From: an uncultured Oscillibacter sp. | Lineage (GTDB): Bacteria > Bacillota_A > Clostridia > Oscillospirales > Oscillospiraceae | NCBI GenBank assembly: GCA_951800675.1 | Contig: CATOKC010000004.1 | Location: 1 to 57,501, forward strand | DNA: 57,501 nucleotides | Direction of reading: 5' to 3' | Notes under the pieces: model-generated | The model's input: only the letters and a program-made list of their open reading frames with translations | Told to the model about the DNA's origin: nothing | The model's database searches: none | Made by a program: the position numbers and the translations under genes | Part shown: positions 36,494 through 43,900 of the stretch, one piece after another | Layout: every line of letters starts with the position of its first letter | How positions within the stretch are numbered: the first letter of the stretch is position 1

Positions 36494-37525
36494 TCAGTCT
36501 TTTTCCTGTTTGTCATCCGGGTTTTTCGGCCCGTCCTTCTTCCGGTTGAAGAAGCCGTTCCCCCGTTCCCGGGCCTCCCGGAAGGTCGCCGTCCGCTGAA
36601 TCTGCCTCCGCTTGGAGAGCTTGACTACCAGCAGCAGGATCAGCCCCAGGACCAGAAGCCAGATCCAGTTATACGCCAGGAAAATCGCCAGCCCCTGGAG
36701 GAAGTCCCCAAAGCTCCGGAGTCCGCCGGTGAAGGCGTTCCCCAGGCGGCTTCCAAAGGTGGGCGGGGCCTCCTCCACCGCGGTGAGGCGCAGCACCTCC
36801 CGCAAGCGAACGTCGATGGTGGCGAAATCCACCAGGGAGTCATAATGCCGGAGGGACCCGGTGAGCTGCTCGATCTGATATTCCGTCTCGCTGATGGCGT
36901 TTTCCAGGTCGATGATGTCCTCCATATTTTCCGCCTTGGAAAGCAGCGTCTGAAGCCGCTCCATCTTGGTCTTTTGGGTTTCCAGGCGGCTCTCCGTGTC
37001 GTAGTACCGCTCGCTGATGTTCTCGGCGTTCTGGTCCTGGCTTGTGACGTGGCTGATTTCCCCCACGGTCCTCAAAAAGCCCCGGAATTCCTTGGCGGGA
37101 ACCCGGACGGTGTAGCTGGCGCTCCGGCTGCCGTCGCCGTGGCTGTCGGAGGAGGCGTATTCCAGATAGCCCCCCAGCTTCTCCACCAGCTCCTCCAGGG
37201 CGGCGGTGCAGGCGTCGTAGTCCTGGGTCTCCGCCTGAATGCTGGCGGTGTAGACCATTTTGGCGTTGGCTAAGCGGTCCTCCTGCGTTCCGCCCTCATC
37301 GGGGGCCGCCCCCGGCTCGGCGGGAGAGCCCCCCGCGGCGTCGGCGGGGGCGTCAAAGCCGAATTCCATATCCGCGGCCTTCCACTCGTCCCCGCTGTCG
37401 TCATAGGCCGTCTGGCTCTCGCTGGCGGTGGGGGCGCTGGCGGCGCCGCTGGCTCCGCCTCCGCAGGCGGTGAGGGTCAGGGCCGTCAGCAAGGCGGCCA
37501 GAAACAGGGCAAGTCCTCTCTTCAT
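36494..37525 (-). CDS. DUF4349 lipoprotein
   Basis: 343 residues, start at 37525 behind AAGGAGG. Lipobox LTACGGG near residue 16. After an acidic linker the DUF4349 domain (~residues 75-260) has YTASIQAETQDYDAC, VRVPAKEF, a coiled coil (KTKMERLQTLLSKAENMEDI) and a C-terminal membrane segment (~280-305) with a basic tail. Membrane-anchored on both sides; role unknown. Confidence 0.85.
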   Translation of the reverse strand: MKRGLALFLAALLTALTLTACGGGASGAASAPTASESQTAYDDSGDEWKAADMEFGFDAPADAAGGSPAEPGAAPDEGGTQEDRLANAKMVYTASIQAETQDYDACTAALEELVEKLGGYLEYASSDSHGDGSRSASYTVRVPAKEFRGFLRTVGEISHVTSQDQNAENISERYYDTESRLETQKTKMERLQTLLSKAENMEDIIDLENAISETEYQIEQLTGSLRHYDSLVDFATIDVRLREVLRLTAVEEAPPTFGSRLGNAFTGGLRSFGDFLQGLAIFLAYNWIWLLVLGLILLLVVKLSKRRQIQRTATFREARERGNGFFNRKKDGPKNPDDKQEKD

Positions 37526-37626
37526 CCGTGTATCCTCCTTTTCCGCCCCGTTTTCCAAGCGGGGCCTTTGCTTATATAGACGATGTTTTCAGGGAAAAGG
37601 TTGCAGGGTCCCCCTATTTCTAACTA

Positions 37627-37656
37627 CGAAAACAGGGCCCCGTCTCCGGGGCCCTG
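37627..37656 (-). terminator. Terminator of the HEMEH protein gene
   Basis: CAGGGCCCCG / CGGGGCCCTG-type stem around a short loop, then GTTTT on the minus strand, 10 bases after the stop at 37667. Confidence 0.75.
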
Positions 37657-37666
37657 GATACACCGA

Positions 37667-38599
37667 TTACGCCACCGCCGAGAAGGGGGTGCGCTTCTGG
37701 TTTTCCTGATTCTGCCGGGCCAGATCCTGCTGCTGGGCGGCGTTGTCCGTGTCCGCCTTGGTGACGGTGTGGGTGGTGCCGCCGGAGACAAAGGACTTGC
37801 CGCACTCCGGGCAGATTTCCGTGTGCATGGTCACGCTCTGGCTGACCACCTTCCGGCCCTCCCGGTCGGCCTTGGCCTGCTCCCGGTAGACGTGCTCCAT
37901 CTCGTGGCCCCGGACGGCGGAGGCCGCCTGCTCCGGCTTGATGTTGGTGGGGGTCTGGAAGGACACGCCCATGTCGTCGGACCCGTCCTGGTACTTCCGG
38001 CTCTCGCAGGTCTCGCACTCGCCCGCTTCCAGAGCCTCCTGGGCGCTCTCGGCCCCCTGGGCGCTCTTGCCGTCCAGGGTCTTTTCGGTCTCCCGCCCGG
38101 GGATGGCGGCGGACCTCGCCTCGTCCTCCTGCCCCGGCAGGCCGGGAAGCGCCGTTTCATCCGCCTTGGGCGCGCCCTTTAGGGCGTTCCGCTCCAGGGC
38201 GCTTTCCGCCTGGAAGAGCCGCCCCTCCAGTGCGTTCTTTCGGGAGCCGTCCACGGGGGAGAGGCCCTCCTTCCCGGTCTCCACGAAGAGCCCGTCGGGC
38301 CGCACCTCGCCATACCGGGTCCGCATCCGCCCGGCCATGGCCGCCGGGTCGTTTTCCAGCCGGCTCGTCAGCTCCGGCAAAGACGCCTCGTCCCGGGAGA
38401 TGGGGCGGGCGGCCTGGACCGGCTGCACCGGCGTTTCCAGGGAGGGACTTTTCCGGGCGGTCCACACCTGGCCCTGGCGGCCCTCCTGGGCCTGCTGGGC
38501 GCCGCGGGCGTTTCGAATATTCTCGGACAGCCGGGACTGGTAAAACGCTCCGACGGAGCCCATGCCAAAGCCCCCGACACCTGAAATTCCACCGACCAT
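37667..38599 (-). CDS. Putative metalloprotease of the CJM1_0395/SprA-related type
   Basis: 310 residues, start ATG behind GAGGTGATT. Residues ~1-220 are low-complexity and polar with few recognisable motifs and a CETCES cysteine pair. The C-terminal domain has AVRGHEMEHVYREQAKA (HExxH zinc-protease core) and a CPECGKS zinc-knuckle-like pair. The family is annotated as putative metalloprotease from the HExxH motif only. No signal peptide. Confidence 0.65.
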   Translation of the reverse strand: MVGGISGVGGFGMGSVGAFYQSRLSENIRNARGAQQAQEGRQGQVWTARKSPSLETPVQPVQAARPISRDEASLPELTSRLENDPAAMAGRMRTRYGEVRPDGLFVETGKEGLSPVDGSRKNALEGRLFQAESALERNALKGAPKADETALPGLPGQEDEARSAAIPGRETEKTLDGKSAQGAESAQEALEAGECETCESRKYQDGSDDMGVSFQTPTNIKPEQAASAVRGHEMEHVYREQAKADREGRKVVSQSVTMHTEICPECGKSFVSGGTTHTVTKADTDNAAQQQDLARQNQENQKRTPFSAVA

Positions 38600-38648
38600 A
38601 GAATCACCTCATATCGATATTGCCTTACGGCGAAACTCTAACAACTAT

Positions 38649-38676
38649 AGTATACCATATTCCGCCCAAAGCGCAA
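38649..38676 (-). promoter_or_regulatory. Promoter of the HEMEH protein gene
   Basis: Minus strand: TTGCGC, 16 bases, TATACT. Confidence 0.6.
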
Positions 38677-38721
38677 GCCCCTTTTTCGGCGTGCTCCAGG
38701 CATTTGGCAGGGGCGCGCCCT

Positions 38722-38749
38722 GTAGGGGCGGACCTGTGTGTCCGCCCTC
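38722..38749. repeat. Dispersed palindrome, family A
   Basis: GTAGGGGCGGAC and GTCCGCCC around CTGTGT; inverted relative to the copies at 18144 and 43844. Confidence 0.75.
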
Positions 38750-38803
38750 CAAAACCGCCGGGCCTCTGGAAGCCGGTCAAACCCATACCCCCTGGAACCG
38801 GGC

Positions 38804-38841
38804 CCAAACACGGGCCGCCGGAGGATTCCCCCGGCGGCCCG
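38804..38841 (-). terminator. Terminator of the alpha-hydroxy-acid dehydrogenase gene
   Basis: CGGGCCGCCGG/CCGGCGGCCCG perfect stem, nine-base loop, minus strand continues GTGTTTGGG; weak U-run. Confidence 0.6.
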
Positions 38842-38849
38842 TCCGCTGC

Positions 38850-39872
38850 TCAATATCCAAAAATCATATCCCGGCGAATCTCCGCCAGGGAGTGAGCTCC
38901 GCACATGGCCATGGCGTCGGCCAGCTCGGCTTTCAGCTTGTCCACGTAGACCTGGACCCCCTCGGCCCCGCCGCCGTAGACCATGTTCACAAAGGGACGG
39001 CCGATGAGCACCGCGTCCGCCCCCAGGGCCAGGGCCTTGAACACGTCCAGGCCGGAGCGGACGCCGCCGTCCACCAGAATGGTCATCCGCCCGCCCACGG
39101 CGTCCGCGATGGCGGGCAGGACCTCCGCCGTGGCGGGGCACTGGTCCAGCACCCGGCCGCCGTGGTTGGAGACCACGATGCCGCTGGCCCCGGCCTCCAG
39201 GGCCTTCTCCGCCCCCCGGACGGTCATGATGCCCTTGAGGATGAAGGGGGCGCCCTCCGTCAGCTTCACGATGTTCCGCAGCTCCTCCACGGTTTTGCTG
39301 CCCGCCGGGGGCTGGAGGTTTTTCAGGAAGGGCAGGCCCGCCGCGTCGATGTCCATGGCGATGGCGAAGGGCTTCGCCGCCTGCGCCAGGGCCAGCTTCT
39401 CCCGGATGGTCTCGATATTCCAGGGCTTGATGGTGGGTACGCCCCGGCCGCTTTGCTTTTTCAGGGCCTCGGCGGCGGCCTCCATGACGGCGGGGTTCGT
39501 GCCGTCGCCGGTGAAGGCGGCGATGCCCGCCTGGGCGCAGGCGGCCACCAGCAGGTCGTTATAGGCCAGGTCGTTGTACTTGTCCCCGTAGTGGAGCTGC
39601 ATGGCCCCCACCGGGGCGGCAAAGACGGGGAGGTCCAGCTTCTGCCCGAAGAGGGTGAGGGAGGTGTCCGCGGGTTTGTTTTCGCAGATGGTGTCCATAT
39701 TGACGCAGAGCTCCTGCCACTTCTGGTAGTTGCGGATGAAGCCGGTGCCAATGCCCTTGGCCCCGGGGCCGGGAATGGTGTTGCGGCAGCCCAGGCCGTT
39801 GCAGGTGGGGCAGGACTTGCAGTGGGGGCCCATACAGGTACGGGCGTTTTCCAGGACTTCCTGATAGGTCAT
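38850..39872 (-). CDS. FMN-dependent alpha-hydroxy-acid dehydrogenase
   Basis: 340 residues, start at 39872 behind GGGAGG. TIM-barrel of the lactate/glycolate oxidase family: FAAPVGAMQ, FILKGIMTVRGAE (Lys), catalytic His in VVSNHGGRVLD, then VDGGVRSGLDVFKALALGA and LIGRPF. The N-terminus carries five cysteines (CMGPHCKSCPTCNGLGC), absent from classical oxidases, which suggests a zinc or iron-sulfur site and a dehydrogenase rather than an oxidase in an anaerobe. Monocistronic. Confidence 0.85.
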   Translation of the reverse strand: MTYQEVLENARTCMGPHCKSCPTCNGLGCRNTIPGPGAKGIGTGFIRNYQKWQELCVNMDTICENKPADTSLTLFGQKLDLPVFAAPVGAMQLHYGDKYNDLAYNDLLVAACAQAGIAAFTGDGTNPAVMEAAAEALKKQSGRGVPTIKPWNIETIREKLALAQAAKPFAIAMDIDAAGLPFLKNLQPPAGSKTVEELRNIVKLTEGAPFILKGIMTVRGAEKALEAGASGIVVSNHGGRVLDQCPATAEVLPAIADAVGGRMTILVDGGVRSGLDVFKALALGADAVLIGRPFVNMVYGGGAEGVQVYVDKLKAELADAMAMCGAHSLAEIRRDMIFGY

Positions 39873-39919
39873 GTCGGGTTCCTCCCAATATGTATCAAAG
39901 TTTTCAGGTTTCACGGTTT

Positions 39920-40081
39920 AGGGCTTGTTTGGTAATTAGCGATATGCCCAACAGCGAGGAATTTTTTTGCCGGACAAGGCAAATTTTCGCGGGCATCCTG
40001 ACGGATGGCAAGAAAATTTAACGATGTATGGCAGAAAAAGGCCCGCTGTTTGGGCGCGCTGACAATTTTCAAACAAGCTCT
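39920..40081. mobile_element. MITE-like element, ~162 bp
   Basis: Terminal inverted repeats GGGCTTGTTTG and CAAACAAGCTC, each flanked by TA (TA target duplication as with IS630/Tc1-type transposases). Internal sequence is relatively AT-rich with no ORF worth keeping. It lies between the dehydrogenase gene promoter region and obgE. Confidence 0.6.
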
Positions 40082-40103
40082 AGTCAATTGTACAGGAAAC
40101 GGA

Positions 40104-40150
40104 GAAAAAAGGCAAGAACATTCGGCCGGAAAGAGGCCAAATGCTCTTGC
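40104..40150 (-). terminator. Terminator of obgE
   Basis: GCAAGAACATTCGGCC and GGCCAAATGCTCTTGC pair with two mismatches, followed by CTTTTTT on the minus strand. Confidence 0.8.
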
Positions 40151-40160
40151 TCTTGTCTGT

Positions 40161-41441
40161 TTACCTCTGGTACTCGAACTCAAAGCCGTCCATGGACACG
40201 GTGTCCCCGTCCTGGATGCCCATTTCCTCCAGCCGCCGGAACACCCCCGCGTCCCGGAGGGCCTTGTCGAACCACATGCGGCTCTCGTAGTCGGCGAAGT
40301 TGACGTTGGCCATCAGCCGCTGGAGCCAGGGACCCTCCACGATCCACACGCCGTCCTCGTGCTGGATGTCCAGGGGGGCGGAGGCGTCCGCCTTGGGGGC
40401 CCGGGGCACGTAATCCGGCTCATACACGGCGATGGGCGGCAGCACGGACAGCCGCTCCGCCGCCAGCTGCACCAGCTCCCGGGTGCCCTTGTGGGCGGCG
40501 GCGGAAATCTCCACCAGGGGATAGCCCAAGGCCTCCGCATGGGCCCGGAGGGCCTCCAGCGGGGCCGGGTCCTCCAGGATGTCCGTCTTGTTGGCGGCCA
40601 CAATTTGGGGCCGCTCCGCGAGATCCGGGCTGTAGCGCTTCAATTCCTCGTTGATGGCGTCGAAGTCGGCAACCGGGTCCCGGCCCTCGCTGCCGGACAC
40701 GTCCACCACATGGACCAGCAGGCGGCAGCGGTCGACGTGGCGGAGGAAGTCGTGGCCCAGGCCCGCCCCCTCGCTGGCCCCCTCGATAATGCCGGGGATG
40801 TCCGCCAGGACGAAGCTGACGCCATCCTCCACCCAGACCACCCCCAGGTTGGGGAAGAGGGTGGTGAAGTGGTAGTTGGCGATCTTGGGCTGGGCCTTGG
40901 AGACAACCGACAGGAGGGTGGACTTGCCCACGTTGGGGAAGCCCACCAGGCCCACATCCGCCAGGAGCTTTAGCTCCAGGATGACGTCGTGGCTCTCCCC
41001 GGGGAGGCCCGCCTTGGCGAAGCGGGGGACCTGGCGGGTGGGGGTGGCGAAGTGGCTGTTGCCCCAGCCGCCCCGGCCCCCCCGGCAGAGGACGAAGGGC
41101 TCGCTGCCGCTCATGTCGGCCATAATCTCGCCGGTTTCGGCCTCCCGGACCAGGGTACCCCGGGGGACCCGGATGGTGAGGGACTGGCCGTCCCTGCCGG
41201 ACTTGCGGCCCCCCTGGCCGTCGGCGCCGTTAGCGGCGGAATATTTGCGCTTATAGCGGAAGTCCATCAGGGTGGACATATGGTCGTCCACCTGGAGGAT
41301 GATGGAGCCGCCCCGCCCGCCGTCGCCGCCGTCGGGGCCGCCCGCGGCGACATATTTCTCCCGATGGAAGGCGATGGCGCCGTTGCCGCCATTGCCGGCT
41401 TTTACCGTGATACGGGCTTTGTCGATAAATCCTGATGACAT
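40161..41441 (-). CDS. obgE: GTPase ObgE/CgtA
   Basis: 426 residues, start at 41441 behind AAGGAGA. Glycine-rich OBG fold (GNGGNGAIAFHREKYV; GGPDGGDGGRGG), G domain with GFPNVGKSTLL, DIPGIIEGA and NKTD, C-terminal OCT domain. Ribosome assembly GTPase. Normally follows rpmA directly; here a cassette separates them. Confidence 0.96.
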   Translation of the reverse strand: MSSGFIDKARITVKAGNGGNGAIAFHREKYVAAGGPDGGDGGRGGSIILQVDDHMSTLMDFRYKRKYSAANGADGQGGRKSGRDGQSLTIRVPRGTLVREAETGEIMADMSGSEPFVLCRGGRGGWGNSHFATPTRQVPRFAKAGLPGESHDVILELKLLADVGLVGFPNVGKSTLLSVVSKAQPKIANYHFTTLFPNLGVVWVEDGVSFVLADIPGIIEGASEGAGLGHDFLRHVDRCRLLVHVVDVSGSEGRDPVADFDAINEELKRYSPDLAERPQIVAANKTDILEDPAPLEALRAHAEALGYPLVEISAAAHKGTRELVQLAAERLSVLPPIAVYEPDYVPRAPKADASAPLDIQHEDGVWIVEGPWLQRLMANVNFADYESRMWFDKALRDAGVFRRLEEMGIQDGDTVSMDGFEFEYQR

Positions 41442-41479
41442 AAAGGTCTCCTTAAGGTTTCCCCCTTTGGGGGAGGCTT

Positions 41480-41746
41480 GTACTCGCCCTTCGGGCGGGG
41501 CGGATTGGCAACCAGCGATGGCTGGTGCAATGCACCCCCCATTTTCTCTTTTCCTTCCAGAAGGAAAAGAGAAAACGGGCCGTGCACGGTCCAAAAGAGA
41601 AAAGGAAGTATCGTCCCTGCGGGGGGACGAGGGACGGGGGCGCGGCTGAATGATCGGCGGAGCCGGAATGACTTCCCACGCGCAATTGGATTGAGCGGGG
41701 GTTTGTTCCTCAACGAATGGACAAGCTCCTCTTTTCGCTGCCGCTA
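41480..41746. repeat. Left inverted repeat of the cassette
   Basis: Starts within the stop codon of the XRE gene and contains two strong hairpins, including TTTTCTCTTTTCC/GGAAAAGAGAAAA at about 41543-41574 and GCCGTGCACGGT-like palindrome at 41579-41590. The ORFs that cross it on both strands are spurious. Confidence 0.8.
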
Positions 41747-41959
41747 CCCTGGTGGTAACGGCTCCCGGCCCGCTAGTTGGTCCAGGGTGACGCCGTAATA
41801 GTCGGCAAGGACGCACAGCTTACTCAGGTTCGGTTCCCGCTCTCCACTTTCATAGCGGCGGTAAGACATCGAGGACATGCCGCATTGAACCGCCACGACT
41901 TCCTGGCTCCTCTGAAGCCGCTTTCGACAAATTTTTAAATTCTCGGAAAACGCGCTCAT
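41744..41959 (-). CDS. Short XRE-family helix-turn-helix regulator (module 1)
   Basis: 71 residues, essentially only the Cro/C1 domain: LKICRKRLQRSQEVVAVQCG, MSSMSYRRYESGEREPN (recognition helix) and LCVLADYYGVTLDQLAG. Divergent from the small protein at 42059; 99 bases between starts. Its stop codon is the first base of the left inverted repeat. Probably represses the shared intergenic region. Confidence 0.85.
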   Translation of the reverse strand: MSAFSENLKICRKRLQRSQEVVAVQCGMSSMSYRRYESGEREPNLSKLCVLADYYGVTLDQLAGREPLPPG

Positions 41960-41975
41960 AAATCCCCCACTCCTC

Positions 41976-42010
41976 TTGACAAATGAGGTCTCGACCGTTA
42001 TACTTATAAC
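41976..42010 (+). promoter_or_regulatory. Promoter and operator-like repeat of module 1
   Basis: TTGACA at 41976-41981, 17 bases, TATACT at 41999-42004. GTTATA-CT-TATAAC (41997-42010) overlaps the -10 and is a likely operator for the divergent XRE protein. Confidence 0.65.
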
Positions 42011-42058
42011 ATACCGTTCGGAACATAATGTTTAGTACTATTCCGAGGAGATGATTTT

Positions 42059-42313
42059 ATGACGGACCTTATCAATCATCTATACTTTTACTCCGAAGAT
42101 CATTGTATTCCTCAAAGCTTGGAAACCCCGGAGTACCGAAAGACCGTCCACGGCTTAGAGCGAGACTGGGCGAGATTCCGCTCCACCCTGACGGCAGAGC
42201 AGAACCGGCGGCTGGAGGACCTGCTGTCCCGTCAGTTCACCGTCAAGCTCACAGAGGAGCAAGCGGTATTCCGCTCCGGCCTGTCCATAGGGGTAACACT
42301 CGGCCGCCTGTAA
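42059..42313 (+). CDS. Small helical protein, possibly DUF6809-like; paralogue of 18261-18554
   Basis: 84 residues, start behind GAGGAG. Predicted helical, soluble, no cysteine pair or signal. The LTAEQNRRLEDLL and FRSGLSIGVTLGRL segments match the protein at 18261. Ends 9 bases before the right inverted repeat. Function unknown; location opposite an XRE gene suggests it is the regulated cargo. Confidence 0.75.
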   Translation: MTDLINHLYFYSEDHCIPQSLETPEYRKTVHGLERDWARFRSTLTAEQNRRLEDLLSRQFTVKLTEEQAVFRSGLSIGVTLGRL

Positions 42314-42322
42314 AAACCCAAC

Positions 42323-42575
42323 TAGCGGCAGCGAAAAGAGGAGCTTGTCCATTCGTTGAGGAACAAACCCCCGCTCAATCCAATTGCGCGTGGGAAGTCA
42401 TTCCGGCTCCGCCGATCATTCAGCCGCGCCCCCGTCGCGTCCCCCGTTACTTCTTTTTCTCTTTTGGACCGTGCACGGCCCGTTTTCTCGTTTTCTTCTG
42501 GAAGAAAAAGAGAAAATGGGGGGTGCATTGCACCAGCCATCATCATGGCTGAAATCCCCCCCGCCCGAAGGGCCG
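42323..42575. repeat. Right inverted repeat of the cassette
   Basis: Begins TAGCGGCAGCGAAAAGAGG and mirrors the left arm. A diverged fragment of the same start (AGCGGCAGCGGAAAGAGGAG) is at 56630-56661. The remainder of the 42314-42643 gap, 42576-42643, holds a CCCCCACCCCCTGGGAAGGGG-like hairpin ending near the rpmA stop. Confidence 0.8.
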
Positions 42576-42643
42576 GCCCCCCACCCCCTGGGAAGGGGGG
42601 AGAAAAAGGACCCGGACAGGATGTCCAGGCCCTTCTAAAACGC

Positions 42644-42925
42644 TCACTCAGCCTCGTAGACAGAGACCTGCTTGCGATCCTTGCCCAGCCGCTCGAAGCG
42701 GACCGTGCCGCTGGCGGTGGCAAACAGCGTGTCGTCGCTGCCGCGGCCCACGTTCACGCCGGGGTGAATGTGGGTGCCGCGCTGGCGGACGAGAATGTTG
42801 CCCGCCAGGACGAACTGGCCGTCCGCCCGCTTGGGGCCCAGGCGCTTGGCCTTGGAGTCGCGGCCGTTCTTGGTGGAGCCGCCGCCCTTCTTGTGGGCGA
42901 AGAACTGTAAACCAATGCGAATCAT
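42644..42925 (-). CDS. rpmA: 50S ribosomal protein L27 with cleavable N-terminal extension
   Basis: 93 residues, start at 42925. Begins [18 protein letters not shown]; Firmicute L27 carries an extension ending in LQFFA that the protease Prp removes before assembly, leaving AHKKGGGST or HKKGG at the tRNA end site. The protease gene is next upstream. Body: [21 protein letters not shown]. Confidence 0.96.
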   Translation of the reverse strand: MIRIGLQFFAHKKGGGSTKNGRDSKAKRLGPKRADGQFVLAGNILVRQRGTHIHPGVNVGRGSDDTLFATASGTVRFERLGKDRKQVSVYEAE

Positions 42926-42971
42926 GTCAGGGACCATCCTTTCTGAAAGATTTTAGATGGGGAAGGGGACC

Positions 42972-43304
42972 TCAGTCCGCTTCCAAAACCTCAATGTTGT
43001 CCGGGTACTCGTCGTGGAGCATGGTGAAATAGACCATCAGCCCTGTCAGAAGGGTCTGGCAGGCGCTCTCCGCCGTGGGGCCTAAGGCTCCGGGAAGGCG
43101 CAGGGAAATCAGCGCCTTGTCCTCGTCAATCCGCACCGCGGCGGCAAGGCCCAAAACGTCGTTGACGGTGGCCTCCACCAGGGTGACGGCGGCGGTGATG
43201 GACGCGCAGAGGAGGTCTTCCCCCGCCTCGGCCCAGCCGCTGTGGCCCTTGGCCTCAAAGCCGGTGATCCGGCCCGCTTCCGTGTGGAAGGTGACGCTGG
43301 TCAT
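42972..43304 (-). CDS. prp: Ribosomal-processing cysteine protease Prp
   Basis: 110 residues. Catalytic His in FEAKGHSGWAEAGED and Cys in LLCASITAAV, as in the YsxB/Prp family; essential in Staphylococcus because it trims L27. Lies between rplU and rpmA as usual. Confidence 0.94.
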   Translation of the reverse strand: MTSVTFHTEAGRITGFEAKGHSGWAEAGEDLLCASITAAVTLVEATVNDVLGLAAAVRIDEDKALISLRLPGALGPTAESACQTLLTGLMVYFTMLHDEYPDNIEVLEAD

Positions 43305-43306
43305 GC

Positions 43307-43618
43307 TCAGACGGAGATCTTGCCGATCTCGACCTTGGTATAGGGCTGACGATGGCCCTGACGCTTGCGGTAGCCCTTCTTGGGATTGTACTTGAAGATG
43401 CGGATCTTCTTGCCCTTGCCGTTTTTGACGACCTTGGCCTCCACGGAGGCGCCGGCCACGGTGGGAGCGCCGAAGGTGGCCTTGTCCCCGTCGATGACGG
43501 CCAGGACCTGGTCGAACTTCACGGCGTCGCCGGCCTCCTGGGGCAGCTTCTCGATGTAGACCACGTCGCCCTCGGCCACCTTGTACTGCTTTCCGCCGGT
43601 CACGATGATCGCGTTCAT
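43307..43618 (-). CDS. rplU: 50S ribosomal protein L21
   Basis: 103 residues, start at 43618. [15 protein letters not shown] at the N-terminus and [17 protein letters not shown] at the C-terminus are the L21 signatures. First gene of rplU-prp-rpmA-obgE; two bases upstream of prp. Confidence 0.97.
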   Translation of the reverse strand: MNAIIVTGGKQYKVAEGDVVYIEKLPQEAGDAVKFDQVLAVIDGDKATFGAPTVAGASVEAKVVKNGKGKKIRIFKYNPKKGYRKRQGHRQPYTKVEIGKISV

Positions 43619-43700
43619 GCTTGTTTCAACTCCTTCATTTACGGGCTCGCTGTCGGGGGCGGCGTCTGCGCGCACTTATTCAGGCCCATTCAAAGCGGCT
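43619..43700 (-). promoter_or_regulatory. L21 leader RNA
   Basis: Leader of about 80 nt between the rplU promoter and ATG, with a GTGCGCGCAGACGCC segment and the AAATGAAGGAGTTG ribosome binding site, matching the position and general look of the L21 leader of Firmicutes. Confidence 0.55.
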
Positions 43701-43705
43701 TCCCT

Positions 43706-43734
43706 AGTATATCAGCAGAATTTGGGCTTGTCAA
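43706..43734 (-). promoter_or_regulatory. Promoter of rplU-prp-rpmA-(cassette)-obgE
   Basis: Minus strand: TTGACA, 17 bases, TATACT, a consensus promoter. Confidence 0.85.
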
Positions 43735-43843
43735 TGGGGGTTTGGCGATTTTTTGGAAAACCGGGCGGGATTCGGAATCTTTTCCCCGGGGCAGGACATT
43801 GCCGCGGGGGAAAACGCCCCGCCTCGTATTTTATGGAGAGGCG

Positions 43844-43872
43844 CAGGGGCGGACACACAGGTCCGCCCCTAC
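43844..43872. repeat. Dispersed palindrome, family A
   Basis: AGGGGCGGACACACAG followed by GTCCGCCCCTAC, between hslO and the rplU promoter. Confidence 0.8.
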
Positions 43873-43900
43873 AGGATGAATCTCCGAATCGGGCGTCCTC

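Larger units (their letters stand above)
41461..42603. mobile_element. Inverted-repeat-bounded cassette carrying an XRE regulator and a small protein
   Basis: Two copies of a ~250-base sequence in inverted orientation (41480-41746 and 42323-42575) enclose two divergent genes. The inner ~110 bases of the arms are identical; the outer halves differ by a short indel and a few substitutions. Outer ends run into family C hairpin elements. The cassette splits the conserved rpmA-obgE pair. It encodes no transposase; movement would need help in trans or recombination between repeats. Confidence 0.6.

Noticed and set aside
38562..39935. 457-codon plus-strand ORF opposite the FMN dehydrogenase
   Set aside because: Shadow of the well-recognised minus-strand gene; His/Gly/Val-rich translation without domains.
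39911..40183. 90-codon minus-strand ORF between the dehydrogenase gene and obgE
   Set aside because: It spans the MITE-like element and the obgE terminator and has no start site signals.
41402..41816. ORFs on both strands across the cassette arms (for example an extension of obgE to 41816)
   Set aside because: They lie in repeat DNA present twice in inverted orientation, lack ribosome sites, and obgE has a clear start at 41441.
42103..42723. ORFs overlapping the right cassette arm and rpmA
   Set aside because: Shadow frames of the repeat and of rpmA/the small protein gene.
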